The notes under the pieces are model-generated. The model was not told the origin of the DNA. It saw only the letters and a program-made list of their open reading frames with translations, and did not search any database. Shown piece by piece: positions 1 to 8,306 of a stretch of 41,841 bases of DNA (positions are counted from its first letter, which is position 1; every line of letters starts with the position of its first letter). A program made the position numbers and the translations under genes. The stretch is from Actinomycetes bacterium (GTDB lineage: Bacteria; Actinomycetota; Actinomycetes; DATJPE01). Where the stretch lies: assembly GCA_035506535.1 (NCBI GenBank), contig DATJPE010000017.1, forward strand, positions 1-41,841, read 5' to 3'.

Positions 1-125
1 CCCCGCCCTGCGACGAGCACGGGGCGGACTGCCCCGAGCTGGCCTGCGTGATCTGCGGCTGGGCGCTCGTCGGCCCCGTCGAGATCGCCCTCGTCCCGCG
101 GCGCGCTCGCGCGCTGGGCGCCTGA
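1..125 (+). CDS. C-terminal end of a Cys-rich hypothetical protein (partial)
   Basis: An open frame enters the window (first complete codon at base 3) and stops with TGA at 123-125. The visible 40 residues contain four cysteines in the pattern C-x6-C-x4-C-x2-C (segment CDEHGADCPELACVICG), which looks like a small zinc-binding knuckle, followed by a basic tail. The start lies outside the window, so length and family cannot be judged. Only the reading frame and its high third-position GC support it as a gene. It is convergent with the EamA gene, whose stop lies 55 bp downstream. Confidence 0.45.
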   Translation, partial: PPCDEHGADCPELACVICGWALVGPVEIALVPRRARALGA

Positions 126-131
126 GCTGGG

Positions 132-191
132 CCGCACCCACCCCGGCGCCTCAGCCGGCGCCCGCACCCACCCGGCGCCTCAGCCGGCGCC
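132..191. repeat. 30-bp tandem duplication with two stop-codon hairpins
   Basis: Two adjacent copies of a 30-bp unit (132-161 and 162-191) differ by one inserted C. The second copy covers the last codons and the stop of the EamA gene, so the first copy is a duplicate of that gene end. Each copy carries the hairpin GGCGCC-tcagcc-GGCGCC (145-162 and 174-191); in the second, the loop holds the minus-strand stop codon. Lying between two convergent genes, the pair probably works as a transcription end or RNA stabiliser for one or both. Confidence 0.6.
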
Positions 192-1085
192 GCCAGCCAG
201 GCCGATCACCACGATCCCGCTCAGCGCCACGCTGACGCCGGCGATCTGGACGCGCATCAACCGCTCCCCCAGCACGACCCTGGCGAGCACGGCGGTCGCC
301 ACCGGGTAGAGCGACCCGAGCACGCTCACCACCGCGAGCAGGCCCTCAGTGGAGGCCTTGGCGAAGGTGCCGTTGGCCGCCGCGTCGGCGATGCCGATCG
401 CGGCGAGCACGGGCAGGTCGCTCCAGCGCAGCCGCGCGTACGCCGTCTCGAAGCGCTCCCCACCGGGCGGGCGGGCGGAGCGTCGGGCGGCCGCCAGCAG
501 GAGGACGAGACCCATGGTCGCGGCGGACACCCCGCGCTGGGTGAGCAGGGTCATCGGGACCGACGTACGTCCGGCCCGGGCGACGAACCACAGCACGAGC
601 CCGAAGCCGACCGCCGCCACGAGGGCGAGCGCCACGGCGCGGACGCGGGCCGCCTCGGGAGCCTCCCCTCCGGCGGGGCGCAGCTCGGGACCGGAGGCCA
701 AGACCACGCCCAGGATGGCGAGGGCGATCCCGAGGTCCTGTTCCGGCGAGGGCCGGTCCCCGCCGACCAGCCCGATCATGACCGGGACCACCACACCGGC
801 CGCCGCGATCGGTGCGACCACTCCCATGGTCCCGGAGGCGAGCGCGGCGTAGAACGCGACGAGGGCCAGCGGCCCGACGACACCGGCCGCCGCGGCCCAC
901 GGGAGATAGCCGTGCGGTGCGTGCTCGGCGCCAAGCCACAGCACCCAGACCACGATCACGACGAGGGCCAGGCTCTGCGACACTGCGACGACGACGGTGG
1001 CCCGCAGCCGCCGGCTCACCAGCCCGCCGGCGAAGTCCGCCGACCCCCACAGGGCGCTGGAGAGCAGCGCGAGGATCGCGGCCAT
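180..1085 (-). CDS. EamA/DMT-family permease
   Basis: 301-aa integral membrane protein of the drug/metabolite transporter superfamily. It has about ten hydrophobic segments arranged as two EamA repeats (roughly residues 1-135 and 150-298) with a short polar linker near 137-148. The N-terminus, with ALWGSADFAGG, is typical of EamA repeats. The substrate cannot be predicted; family members export amino acids, metabolites or drugs. The ATG at 1083-1085 is preferred because a TAGGCT box (minus strand, 1098-1093) lies 7 nt upstream, as for a leaderless transcript. It is divergent from the DUF3000 gene. Confidence 0.85.
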   Translation of the reverse strand: MAAILALLSSALWGSADFAGGLVSRRLRATVVVAVSQSLALVVIVVWVLWLGAEHAPHGYLPWAAAAGVVGPLALVAFYAALASGTMGVVAPIAAAGVVVPVMIGLVGGDRPSPEQDLGIALAILGVVLASGPELRPAGGEAPEAARVRAVALALVAAVGFGLVLWFVARAGRTSVPMTLLTQRGVSAATMGLVLLLAAARRSARPPGGERFETAYARLRWSDLPVLAAIGIADAAANGTFAKASTEGLLAVVSVLGSLYPVATAVLARVVLGERLMRVQIAGVSVALSGIVVIGLAGGAG

Positions 1086-1092
1086 CCCCCGC

Positions 1093-1189
1093 AGCCTACG
1101 AGTCGCCCGACGGGGACGACCCTGCCGACGAGGCGTCCGGCGTGGCGGCGGGCGAAGGGGCGCCCGATCGAGGGACGGCGACCTACCCT
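1093..1189. promoter_or_regulatory. Divergent leaderless promoters of the EamA and DUF3000 genes
   Basis: On the minus strand TAGGCT (1098-1093) sits 7 nt before the EamA ATG. On the plus strand TACCCT (1184-1189) sits 6 nt before the DUF3000 GTG. Both fit the actinobacterial TANNNT -10 box with transcription starting at or next to the start codon. No convincing -35 boxes were seen. Confidence 0.55.
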
Positions 1190-1195
1190 CGAGGA

Positions 1196-1795
1196 GTGAG
1201 CGGCCAGGACCCGGGTGAGCCCCCCGAGGACTTCCAGCGGGCTGTGGCGGCCCTGCGCTCGGCCCGGCTGCGCCCCGAGGTCGTCCTCCAGGAGGCGCCG
1301 GCGCCGCAGCGGCTGGCGCCGTGGGCGGTGGCCCTCACCGCCGACGTCCTCCCCCCCGACGGCGGCGGCGAGGCCGAGCCGGAGGAGCTCGGCACCGGAC
1401 GCTTCGTCCTGCTCTACGACCCCGACGGCCATGACTCCTGGGACGGGGTGTTCCGGGTCGTGACCTTCGTTCGTGCCGCGGTGGAGCCCGACGTCGCCGG
1501 GGACCCCATGCTGCCCTCGGTGGGGTGGTCCTGGCTGGTCGAGGCGCTGGAGGCCCACCAGGCCGACTACGCGCAGCCCAGCGGCACCGTCACCCGGGTC
1601 GCCTCGGAGTCCTTCGGCTCGCTGAGCGACCGCCCGCCGAGCGCGGAGCTGGAGATCCGGGCGTCCTGGACCGCCGCCGACCCCGAGCTCGGTCCGCACC
1701 TGCAGGCGTGGGGCGACCTGCTGGCCACCGCCGCCGGGCTGCCGCCGCTGGCGGCCGGCGTCGTGGCCCTCTCGCGGCTGCGCCGCGCCCGCTGA
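1196..1795 (+). CDS. DUF3000 domain protein
   Basis: 199-aa soluble protein of the actinobacterial DUF3000 family, recognised from its overall sequence (for example YDPDGHDSWDGVFRVV near residues 72-87) and from its usual position upstream of a response regulator and RNase D. No catalytic motif or membrane segment is visible and the function is unknown. The frame is open far upstream, but the GTG at 1196 is chosen because TACCCT lies 6 nt before it and the sequence resembling the family begins there (FQRAVAALRSARLRPEV near residue 12). From memory this gene follows hemE in related genomes, which may lie beyond the left edge or be rearranged here. Confidence 0.8.
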   Translation: MSGQDPGEPPEDFQRAVAALRSARLRPEVVLQEAPAPQRLAPWAVALTADVLPPDGGGEAEPEELGTGRFVLLYDPDGHDSWDGVFRVVTFVRAAVEPDVAGDPMLPSVGWSWLVEALEAHQADYAQPSGTVTRVASESFGSLSDRPPSAELEIRASWTAADPELGPHLQAWGDLLATAAGLPPLAAGVVALSRLRRAR

Positions 1796-1927
1796 GTCAC
1801 TCTCCCGGCCTCTTCCCAGCGCGCGTCCGCGCACTACAGGTGTGCCCGCACCGATCCGATGAAGGACAGGAGCGCCGGTACGCCCCACCCGGGGGTGAAC
1901 GCCGGGGGCCGGAACCGGAGAACCAAC

Positions 1928-2533
1928 GTGAGCGCACTCGTCGAGAGCCGGGGTACGCCGTACGCCGTACGGACTCCTCGGTTCACGGCCCTGGCTGTCA
2001 TCACGGACGGCCGGCTGCGCGAGGTCGTCGTCCGGGGCCTGCACACCCTCGGCGCGCTCGAGGTCGTGGAGGCCGCGAGCATCGCCGAGGCCCGTGCGCG
2101 TACCCGCGCGGTCCCCCCGCTCGACCTGCTCGTCGTCGAGGTCAGCCTTCCCGACGGCTCCGGCGTCGCCCTCCTCTCCGAGCTGCGCGCCCAGGGGTGG
2201 CAGCGGGGCATCGCGCTCGCCGCCGACGGCGACCCCTTCTCCGTGCGCGCCGCGCTGTCCGCAGGGGTCCGCGGCTTCCTCGTGACCGAGGGGGACTCCC
2301 TGCACGGACGTACGTCCACCGGCTTGCCCCGCGGCATCCAGGACCTGTCGGCCCGCGAGGTCGAGGTGCTCCAGCTCGTGGCCGGCGGCCGATCCAATCG
2401 CGACATCGGCGAGGCGCTGCACCTGTCCGCCCTCACCGTGAAGAGCCACCTGGCCCGCATCTCCCGCAAGCTCGGCACCGGCGACCGCGCCGAGATGGTC
2501 GCCCTCGCGCTGCGGGCAGGCATCATCCGCTGA
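1928..2533 (+). CDS. LuxR/NarL-type response regulator with degenerate receiver domain
   Basis: 201-aa protein with a receiver-like domain (about 20-125) and a C-terminal LuxR-type helix-turn-helix (about 139-201, LSAREVEVLQLVAGGRSNRD). The phospho-acceptor is altered: the usual aspartate in the LD-V-LPDG-G segment is Glu71 (VVEVSLPDGSG). Only one acidic residue of the metal pair is evident (Asp27), and the conserved Lys near the end of the receiver is not seen (FLVTEGD). It therefore probably acts without Asp phosphorylation. No histidine kinase is adjacent. GTG 1928 is chosen over the upstream in-frame start at 1859 because GGAG (1917-1920) lies 7 nt before it. From memory the gene is conserved between DUF3000 and RNase D. 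Confidence 0.82.
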   Translation: MSALVESRGTPYAVRTPRFTALAVITDGRLREVVVRGLHTLGALEVVEAASIAEARARTRAVPPLDLLVVEVSLPDGSGVALLSELRAQGWQRGIALAADGDPFSVRAALSAGVRGFLVTEGDSLHGRTSTGLPRGIQDLSAREVEVLQLVAGGRSNRDIGEALHLSALTVKSHLARISRKLGTGDRAEMVALALRAGIIR

Positions 2534-2568
2534 CTCCCCGCCTCCCGGGCAGGTCGCGCACGCGGCCC

Positions 2569-2584
2569 TAAGGTGAGGCCCGTG
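2569..2584 (+). promoter_or_regulatory. Leaderless promoter of the RNase D gene
   Basis: TAAGGT (2569-2574) is followed after 7 nt by GTG 2582. The box overlaps an alternative GTG at 2573, which would then not be transcribed. This makes 2582 the better start. Confidence 0.5.
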
Positions 2585-3799
2585 ACGGGGAGCGAGGAGC
2601 GCACGGTCGTCCCCCTGCTCGCGCCCCGGGACGGGCTGCCTCCGGTGGTCGAGGACCCGGTCGAGCTGGCCGAGACGGTCGCCGCCCTCGCCGCCGGCAC
2701 CGGTCCGGTCGCGGTCGACGCCGAGCGGGCCTCCGGCTACCGCTACGGGCAGCGTGCCTACCTCGTGCAGCTGCGTCGCGAGGGCGCCGGCACCGCGCTT
2801 ATCGACCCGATCGGCTGCCCCGACCTGTCCGCGCTCGGGGCGGCGCTCTCCGACGCCGAATGGGTCCTGCACGCCGCGAACCAGGACCTGGCATGCCTGG
2901 CCGACGTCGGCCTGCGCCCGCCGCGGCTGTTCGACACCGAGCTCGGCGCGCGGCTGGCCGGGCACCCCAAGGTCGGGCTCGGACCGCTCGTCGAGGAGGT
3001 GCTCGGGCTCTCGCTGGAGAAGGGCCACTCCGCGGCGGACTGGTCCACCCGGCCGCTCCCCGAGCCGTGGCTGCGCTACGCGGCGCTCGACGTCGAGGTC
3101 CTCGTCGACCTGCGGCACGCCCTGCACGCCGAGCTCGAGGAGCAGGGCAAGCTCGCCTGGGCGCTCGAGGAGTTCGACGCGGTGCGCAACGCCCCGCCGC
3201 CTCCGCCGCGGCCGGACCCCTGGCGCCGAACCTCCGGTCTGCACCGGGTCCGCAGCCCCCGAGGTCTCGCCGCGGTCCGCGAGCTGTGGACCACGCGGGA
3301 CGCGCTGGCCCGCCAGCGCGACGTCGCCCCCGGGCGCCTGCTGCCCGACAGTGCCATGGTCGAGGCCGCGCTGGCCGCCCCGACGACCCTGGAGGCGCTC
3401 CTCGCCGTGCCCGGGTTCAACGGCCGGGGGGCACGCCGCTACGGCCCCCGCTGGCTCGAGGCCCTGCTGCGCGCGTACTCCTCCGACTTCCCGCCGGTCA
3501 GCCTGCCGAGCGAGGCTCCGCCGCCGGCGCGGTCCTGGCCCGACCGCGACCCGGCGGCAGCGGCGCGGCTCGCGGCGTGCCGGACCGCCGTCGCGGCGAT
3601 CGCCGACGAGCACCGGCTGCCCGTGGAGAACCTGCTGGCGCCGGACACCGTGCGACGACTGTGCTGGACGCCGCCGGAGGACCTCGGCGAGGGTGCGGTG
3701 GCCGAGGTGCTGCGGGCGCACGGCGCGCGCACCTGGCAGGTGCAGCTCACCGCCCCCGTCCTCTCCGCCGCGCTGCGGCGGGTGCGAGACCACGCGTGA
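2582..3799 (+). CDS. rnd: Ribonuclease D-like 3'-5' exonuclease with HRDC domain
   Basis: 405-aa DEDDy exonuclease expected to trim structured RNA 3' ends. All three motifs are present: ExoI Asp46/Glu48 (VAVDAERASGY), ExoII Asp102 (LHAANQDLACLAD) and ExoIII Tyr166/Asp170 (LRYAALDVEVLVDL). An HRDC helical domain follows (about 210-295), then a C-terminal region of the same general type. This is the usual actinobacterial architecture, slightly longer than E. coli RNase D. The TGA stop overlaps the GTG of the next acetyltransferase gene by 4 nt, so the two are probably translated from one message. Confidence 0.88.
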   Translation: MTGSEERTVVPLLAPRDGLPPVVEDPVELAETVAALAAGTGPVAVDAERASGYRYGQRAYLVQLRREGAGTALIDPIGCPDLSALGAALSDAEWVLHAANQDLACLADVGLRPPRLFDTELGARLAGHPKVGLGPLVEEVLGLSLEKGHSAADWSTRPLPEPWLRYAALDVEVLVDLRHALHAELEEQGKLAWALEEFDAVRNAPPPPPRPDPWRRTSGLHRVRSPRGLAAVRELWTTRDALARQRDVAPGRLLPDSAMVEAALAAPTTLEALLAVPGFNGRGARRYGPRWLEALLRAYSSDFPPVSLPSEAPPPARSWPDRDPAAAARLAACRTAVAAIADEHRLPVENLLAPDTVRRLCWTPPEDLGEGAVAEVLRAHGARTWQVQLTAPVLSAALRRVRDHA

Positions 3800-4269
3800 G
3801 TGCTCGGCTGCGCCTCGAACCGGTCGGCCTGGAGCGGGGCCGCGCGCTGGTCGAGGGCCACCTCGACGCGCTCGCGCCGTTGCACGCGGGGGCCGGCTGG
3901 CCGCACGCCGACACCATGGACGGCCTGCGCATGTCGCTCGCGGAGCCCATCGACGACGAGCAGACCGCGCTGCTCGCAGTGCTGGTCGACACCGACGAGG
4001 TGGTCGGCGAGGGGGGCTGGAAGGGGCCGCCAGGACCCGACGGCGTGGTGGAGATCGGCTACGGGTTGGCGCCGCCCTACCGGGGCCGGGGTCTCGGCAG
4101 CGAGCTGGTCGGGCTGCTCACGGCGTGGGTGCTCGACCAGGAGGGCGTACGGCGCGTCGTCGCGGAGGTCCTGGCCGACAACCTGCCCTCCCGGCGGGCG
4201 CTGGAACGTAACGGCTACCGGCTCACCCACGTCGACGAGCCCTACGTCTGGTACGCCTACGCGCCCTGA
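3796..4269 (+). CDS. GNAT-family N-acetyltransferase
   Basis: 157-aa single-domain GNAT enzyme. The acetyl-CoA pyrophosphate-binding loop is YRGRGLGSE (about residues 95-103), followed by a typical LADNLPSRRALERNGY segment, as in RimJ/RimL-like enzymes that acetylate amines. The substrate is unknown. The GTG at 3796 overlaps the RNase D stop (GTGA). The next gene has its own operator and promoter, so this CDS probably ends the upstream unit. Confidence 0.8.
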   Translation: MSARLRLEPVGLERGRALVEGHLDALAPLHAGAGWPHADTMDGLRMSLAEPIDDEQTALLAVLVDTDEVVGEGGWKGPPGPDGVVEIGYGLAPPYRGRGLGSELVGLLTAWVLDQEGVRRVVAEVLADNLPSRRALERNGYRLTHVDEPYVWYAYAP

Positions 4270-4290
4270 CCGGGGGTGCTGGCCAGACTT

Positions 4291-4308
4291 TGTTACTGGT
4301 GAGTAGCA
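4291..4308. promoter_or_regulatory. Palindromic operator before the fatty-acid oxidation pair
   Basis: The 18-bp near-palindrome TGTTACT-GGTG-AGTAGCA has 7-bp arms with a single mismatched pair and is AT-rich against its surroundings. It overlaps a possible -10 box TAGCAT (4304-4309), so a bound protein would repress. The TTACT-N4-AGTA(A/G) form resembles operators of TetR-family regulators of acyl-CoA metabolism. No regulator gene is adjacent, so the cognate protein is unknown. Confidence 0.5.
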
Positions 4309-4348
4309 TGGTTGGGTCAGGGTCCGCCGCCGCCCCCCGGAGCCGTCC

Positions 4349-5557
4349 GTGAGTCCTCGAACCAGCCGCGACGTCGTGTTCGTCGACGGAGTCCGTACGC
4401 CCTTCGGCAAGGCCGGGCCGACCGGCCTGTACGCCGAGACCCGTGCCGACGACCTCATCGTGACCCTGATCCGCGAACTGCTGCGGCGCCACCCGCAGCT
4501 GCCGCCGGCGCGCGTCGATGAGGTGGCGGTCGCCGCCACCACCCAGATCGGCGACCAGGGGATGACCATCGGTCGCTCGGCGGCCATCCTCGCCGGGCTG
4601 CCGAGCAGCGTCCCGGGCTTCGCGATCGACCGGATGTGCGCCGGCGCGATGACCGCGGTGACCACGGTCTCGAGCGGGATCGCCTTCGGCGCCTACGACG
4701 TCGCGATCGCCGGCGGTGTCGAGCACATGGGCCACCATCCGATGGGCGAGGGCATGGACCCGAACCCACGCTTCGTCGCCGAGCGGCTCGTCGACGCCGA
4801 CGCCCTCGTCATGGGCAAGACCGCCGAGCGGCTCCACGACCGCTTCCCGCAGCTGACCAAGGCCCGGGCGGACGCGTTCGCCGCGGCCAGCCAGGAGAAG
4901 CTCGCCAAGGCGTACGCCAACGGCAAGATCCAGCCCGACCTGGTGCCGATCGCGACCCGCTCCGCCGAGCTCGGCTGGGGGCTGGCCACCACCGACGAGC
5001 CGCCGCGCCCGGGGACGACCGTCGAGGCCCTCGCCGGCCTGCGCACGCCCTTCCGCCCGCACGGCAACATCACCGCCGGGAACGCGGCCGGCCTCAACGA
5101 CGGGGCCACAGCCTGCCTGCTCGCAGCCGCCGACACCGCCGCGGAGCTCGGCCTGGCCACCCGGATGCGCCTGGTCGGCTATGCCTTCGCCGGTGTCGAC
5201 CCCGAGGTGATGGGCGTGGGCCCGATCCCCTCCACCGAGCGGGCCTTGGCCCTCACCGGCCTTCGCATCGAGGACATCGGTCTCTTCGAGCTCAACGAGG
5301 CCTTCGCGGTGCAGGTGCTCGCGCTGCTCGACCACTTCGGCATCGCCGACGACGACCCGCGGGTGAACCCCTACGGCGGAGCCATCGCCGTCGGCCACCC
5401 GCTGGCCTCCTCCGGGGTGCGCCTCATGACCCAGCTGGCCCGTCAGTTCGAGGACCACCCCGAGGTGCGCTACGGCATCACGGCCATGTGCGTGGGTCTG
5501 GGCCAGGGCGGGACGGTCATCTGGGAGAACCCGCACCACGACGCATCGAAGGGCTGA
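4349..5557 (+). CDS. fadA: Acetyl-CoA acyltransferase (thiolase), beta-oxidation
   Basis: 402-aa thiolase-fold enzyme that would cleave 3-ketoacyl-CoA with CoA. The nucleophile is Cys97 (DRMCAGAMTAV). The other family motifs are also present: NEAFA, the histidine loop GHPLASSG and the C-terminal CVGLGQGG with the acid/base cysteine. The length is normal for the family. The GTG at 4349 is preceded by GGAG (4339-4342). The stop lies 3 nt before the multifunctional alpha-subunit gene, giving the usual fadA-fadB pair that probably forms one complex. The palindrome at 4291-4308 suggests repression when fatty acids are absent. Confidence 0.9.
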   Translation: MSPRTSRDVVFVDGVRTPFGKAGPTGLYAETRADDLIVTLIRELLRRHPQLPPARVDEVAVAATTQIGDQGMTIGRSAAILAGLPSSVPGFAIDRMCAGAMTAVTTVSSGIAFGAYDVAIAGGVEHMGHHPMGEGMDPNPRFVAERLVDADALVMGKTAERLHDRFPQLTKARADAFAAASQEKLAKAYANGKIQPDLVPIATRSAELGWGLATTDEPPRPGTTVEALAGLRTPFRPHGNITAGNAAGLNDGATACLLAAADTAAELGLATRMRLVGYAFAGVDPEVMGVGPIPSTERALALTGLRIEDIGLFELNEAFAVQVLALLDHFGIADDDPRVNPYGGAIAVGHPLASSGVRLMTQLARQFEDHPEVRYGITAMCVGLGQGGTVIWENPHHDASKG

Positions 5558-5560
5558 GGC

Positions 5561-7675
5561 ATGGCTGACGCACCGAGCACCACGACGCTGGCGGGACCGG
5601 ACGACGAGGTCGTCACCAAGGCGCTGCTGCGTTACGTCGAGCTCCCCTACGGGGCCGGGACGGCCGCGCTCATCACCCTCGACAACGGACGCGACCACAC
5701 GCGGCCCTCGACCTTCGGTGCCGGCGGCCTCGCCTCGCTGTCCGCCGCGCTCGACGAGGTGGTCGCACGCAGCGACCTGGTCGCGGTCGCGGTCACCGGC
5801 AAGCCGTTCGTCTTCGCGGTCGGCGCCGACCTCACCGGCATGGGGCGGCTGCGCGACCGGTCGGACGCCCTCGCCGTCGCGCGCACCGGGCACGCGGTCT
5901 TCCGCCGTCTCGGGGAGCTGTCGATCCCCTCCTTCGCCTTCGTCAACGGCGCGGCCATGGGCGGTGGTCTCGAGCTCGCGCTGCACTGCACCTACCGCAC
6001 CGTGTCCGGGAACGCGGCCGCGCTGTCCCTCCCCGAGTGCTTCATCGGCCTGGTCCCCGGCTGGGGCGGCACCTACCTGGTGCCGAACCTCGTCGGGGCC
6101 GCCGGTGCCGTCACGCTCATCATCGAGAACCCGCTCAGCCAGAACCGTCAGCTGCGGCCGGCCCAGGCGCTCGAGCTCGGCATCGTGGACCGGCTCTTCG
6201 AGCCGGCCGACTTCCTCGAGCAGTCCCTCGCCTTCGCGGCCCGGGTCGTCACCGGCGCCGAGCGCGTCGAGCGCGCGCCGGTCGACCGCTCCCCCGAGAC
6301 CTGGGGCGAGGCGGTGGCGGCCGGTCGCGCCCTCGCCGAGGAGCGGCTGCACGGCGCCGCCCCGGCGCCGCTGCGCGCGCTCGACCTCATCGAGGCGGCG
6401 CGCACCCGGACCAGGGACGAGGGGTTCGCCGCCGAGGACGAGGCCCTCGCCGACCTGGTGCTCAGCGACGAGCTGCGGGCCTGCCTGTACTCCTTCGACC
6501 TGGTCCAGCGGCGCGCCAAGCGCCCGGCGGGCGTACCCGACGCCGCTCTCGCGCGGCCGGTCAGCAAGGTCGGCGTGGTCGGCGCCGGGCTCATGGCGGG
6601 GCAACTGGCCCTGCTGTTCGCGCAGCGGCTGAAGGTGCCCGTCGTCCTCACCGACCTCGACCAGGCGCGCGTCGACAAGGGTCTCGCCGGCGTGCGCGGC
6701 GAGGTCGACAAGCTGCTGAAGAAGCGACGGATCAGCCCGGACGAGGCGAACCGGCTCAAGGCGTCGGTGACCGGCTCGACCGACAAGGCGGCGTTCGCCG
6801 ACGCCGACTTCGTCATCGAGGCCGTCTTCGAGGAGATGAAGGTCAAGCAGCAGGTCTTCGCCGAGCTGGAGGCCATCGTCTCCGACACCTGCATCCTGGC
6901 CACGAACACCTCGTCCCTGTCGGTCACCGAGATGTCCGAGCACCTGGACCACCCGGAACGCGTGGTGGGCTTCCACTTCTTCAACCCGGTGGCGCAGATG
7001 CCGCTGCTGGAGATCGCCCGTACGCCGCGAAGCGACGACGCCACCGTCGCGACCGCGTTCGCCGTCGCCAAGGCCCTGAAGAAGTCCGCGGTCCTGGTCA
7101 AGGACTCCCCCGGGTTCGTCGTGAACCGGCTGCTGACCCGGTTCATGGGCGAGGTGAACGCGGCGATCGACGAGGGGACGCCCATCGAGGTCGCCGACCA
7201 CGCGCTGGACCCGCTCGGCCTGCCGATGTCGCCGATGATGCTGCTCCAGCTGGTCGGTCCGGCCGTCGCCCTGCACGTCGGCGAGACGCTGCACGACGCC
7301 TTCCCGGACCGCTTCGGGGTCTCGCGGAACCTCGCCCGGCTGGTCGCCTCGGGTCGGACCGCGGTCTACACATGGGGCGAGGACGGCCTGGTCGTCGACC
7401 CGGAGGTCGCAGATCTCTACGAGCTGGGCTCGCAGCCGTCGTCGGCGGAGCAGGTCCGGACCCGAGCCGTGGACGCGCTGGCGCAGGAGGTCCGGCTGAT
7501 GCTCGACGAGGGCGTGGTGACCGCGGTGCAGGACCTCGACCTGTGCATGCTGCTCGGCGCCGGCTGGCCGTTCCACCTCGGCGGGATCTCGCCCTACCTC
7601 GACCGCACCGGCGCCTCTGAGCGGGTCACCGGTGCGCGGTTCCTGCCCCCCGGGGTCGCCAGCCTGCCGGCCTAG
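5561..7675 (+). CDS. fadB: Multifunctional enoyl-CoA hydratase / 3-hydroxyacyl-CoA dehydrogenase
   Basis: 704-aa fatty-acid oxidation alpha-subunit. The N-terminal crotonase domain (about 15-220) keeps both acidic positions, in GGGLELALH and LPECFIGLVPGWGGT. A linker is followed by the NAD-binding dehydrogenase domain (from about 328; VGVVGAGLMAGQ, where the usual GGG/GSG is AGQ) with the catalytic-histidine signature GFHFFNPVAQMPLLE. C-terminal 3HCDH domains contain VKDSPGFVVNRLL. The length matches FadB/FadJ. ATG 5561 has AAGGG (5549-5553) 7 nt upstream and follows the thiolase stop by 3 nt. Confidence 0.9.
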   Translation: MADAPSTTTLAGPDDEVVTKALLRYVELPYGAGTAALITLDNGRDHTRPSTFGAGGLASLSAALDEVVARSDLVAVAVTGKPFVFAVGADLTGMGRLRDRSDALAVARTGHAVFRRLGELSIPSFAFVNGAAMGGGLELALHCTYRTVSGNAAALSLPECFIGLVPGWGGTYLVPNLVGAAGAVTLIIENPLSQNRQLRPAQALELGIVDRLFEPADFLEQSLAFAARVVTGAERVERAPVDRSPETWGEAVAAGRALAEERLHGAAPAPLRALDLIEAARTRTRDEGFAAEDEALADLVLSDELRACLYSFDLVQRRAKRPAGVPDAALARPVSKVGVVGAGLMAGQLALLFAQRLKVPVVLTDLDQARVDKGLAGVRGEVDKLLKKRRISPDEANRLKASVTGSTDKAAFADADFVIEAVFEEMKVKQQVFAELEAIVSDTCILATNTSSLSVTEMSEHLDHPERVVGFHFFNPVAQMPLLEIARTPRSDDATVATAFAVAKALKKSAVLVKDSPGFVVNRLLTRFMGEVNAAIDEGTPIEVADHALDPLGLPMSPMMLLQLVGPAVALHVGETLHDAFPDRFGVSRNLARLVASGRTAVYTWGEDGLVVDPEVADLYELGSQPSSAEQVRTRAVDALAQEVRLMLDEGVVTAVQDLDLCMLLGAGWPFHLGGISPYLDRTGASERVTGARFLPPGVASLPA

Positions 7676-7680
7676 CGCCC

Positions 7681-8247
7681 ATGTCGCTCCCCGCCGGCGT
7701 GGCGCTACGGCAGCAGCAGGCTGATGAGGCGGCAGCCGTCCGTGCCGTCGTCGCCTCGGCGTTCGGCGACGCGGTCGTCGGCGACCTGGAGGCCGCGCTG
7801 GCGAGACGGGCCGGCAGCATGGCGTACGTCGCGGTGGCGCCGGGCGGCGTGCTCGGCCAGGTACGGCTGACGTGGGGCTGGCTGGACGCCCCCGAGCGGC
7901 TCGTACCGGTGCTGGTCCTCAGCCCGCTGTCCGTGGCCCCGGCCTGGCGACGGCGCGGTGTGGGTCGCGCGCTGGTCGCGCGAGCGATCGCCGCAGCGGG
8001 CGAGGCGGGCGCCCCCCTGCTCTTCCTCGAGGGGGACCCCGCCTACTACGCCCGCTGCGGCTTCGAGCCGGCCGGTCCACTGGGCTTCCTGCGGCCCTCG
8101 GTACGCATCCCGGAGCCCGGGTTCCAGGTGGTGCGGCTGCCCGGGCACGAGTCCTGGATGACCGGAGCGCTCGTCTACCCCGACACCTTCTGGGAGTACG
8201 ACCGCGTCGGGCTCCGGGACGGCGGAGCCGAGGTCGCCCGCCCCTAG
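7681..8247 (+). CDS. GNAT N-acetyltransferase, YhbS-like
   Basis: 188-aa acetyltransferase resembling the YhbS/COG3153 group. The acetyl-CoA loop is APAWRRRGVGRALV (about 83-96), and EGDPAYYARCGFEPA follows, a segment characteristic of that group. The substrate is unknown. It starts 5 nt after the fadB stop with no clear Shine-Dalgarno sequence, so translation is probably coupled to fadB. That does not prove a role in fatty-acid metabolism. Confidence 0.8.
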   Translation: MSLPAGVALRQQQADEAAAVRAVVASAFGDAVVGDLEAALARRAGSMAYVAVAPGGVLGQVRLTWGWLDAPERLVPVLVLSPLSVAPAWRRRGVGRALVARAIAAAGEAGAPLLFLEGDPAYYARCGFEPAGPLGFLRPSVRIPEPGFQVVRLPGHESWMTGALVYPDTFWEYDRVGLRDGGAEVARP

Positions 8248-8306
8248 CGTCACGGCCAGGTAGGGCCTCGGTACCGGCAGAGCTCACCCCCGGATCTCCC
8301 CATGGA

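Noticed and set aside
1950-1975. GTACGCC triplet-like repetition in the response regulator gene
   Set aside because: It lies in coding sequence downstream of the chosen start and reads as ordinary codons; CGTACG-type words are frequent across the window.
1016-3793. Very long open frame on the minus strand (925 codons) opposite DUF3000, the response regulator and RNase D
   Set aside because: It is the mirror frame of GC-rich genes. The protein is low-complexity Arg/Gly/Pro/Ala with no family resemblance, while the plus-strand frames show clear motifs.
4223-7576. 1117-codon minus-strand open frame opposite the fad genes
   Set aside because: Same mirror-frame effect; the plus-strand thiolase and FadB sequences are unmistakable.
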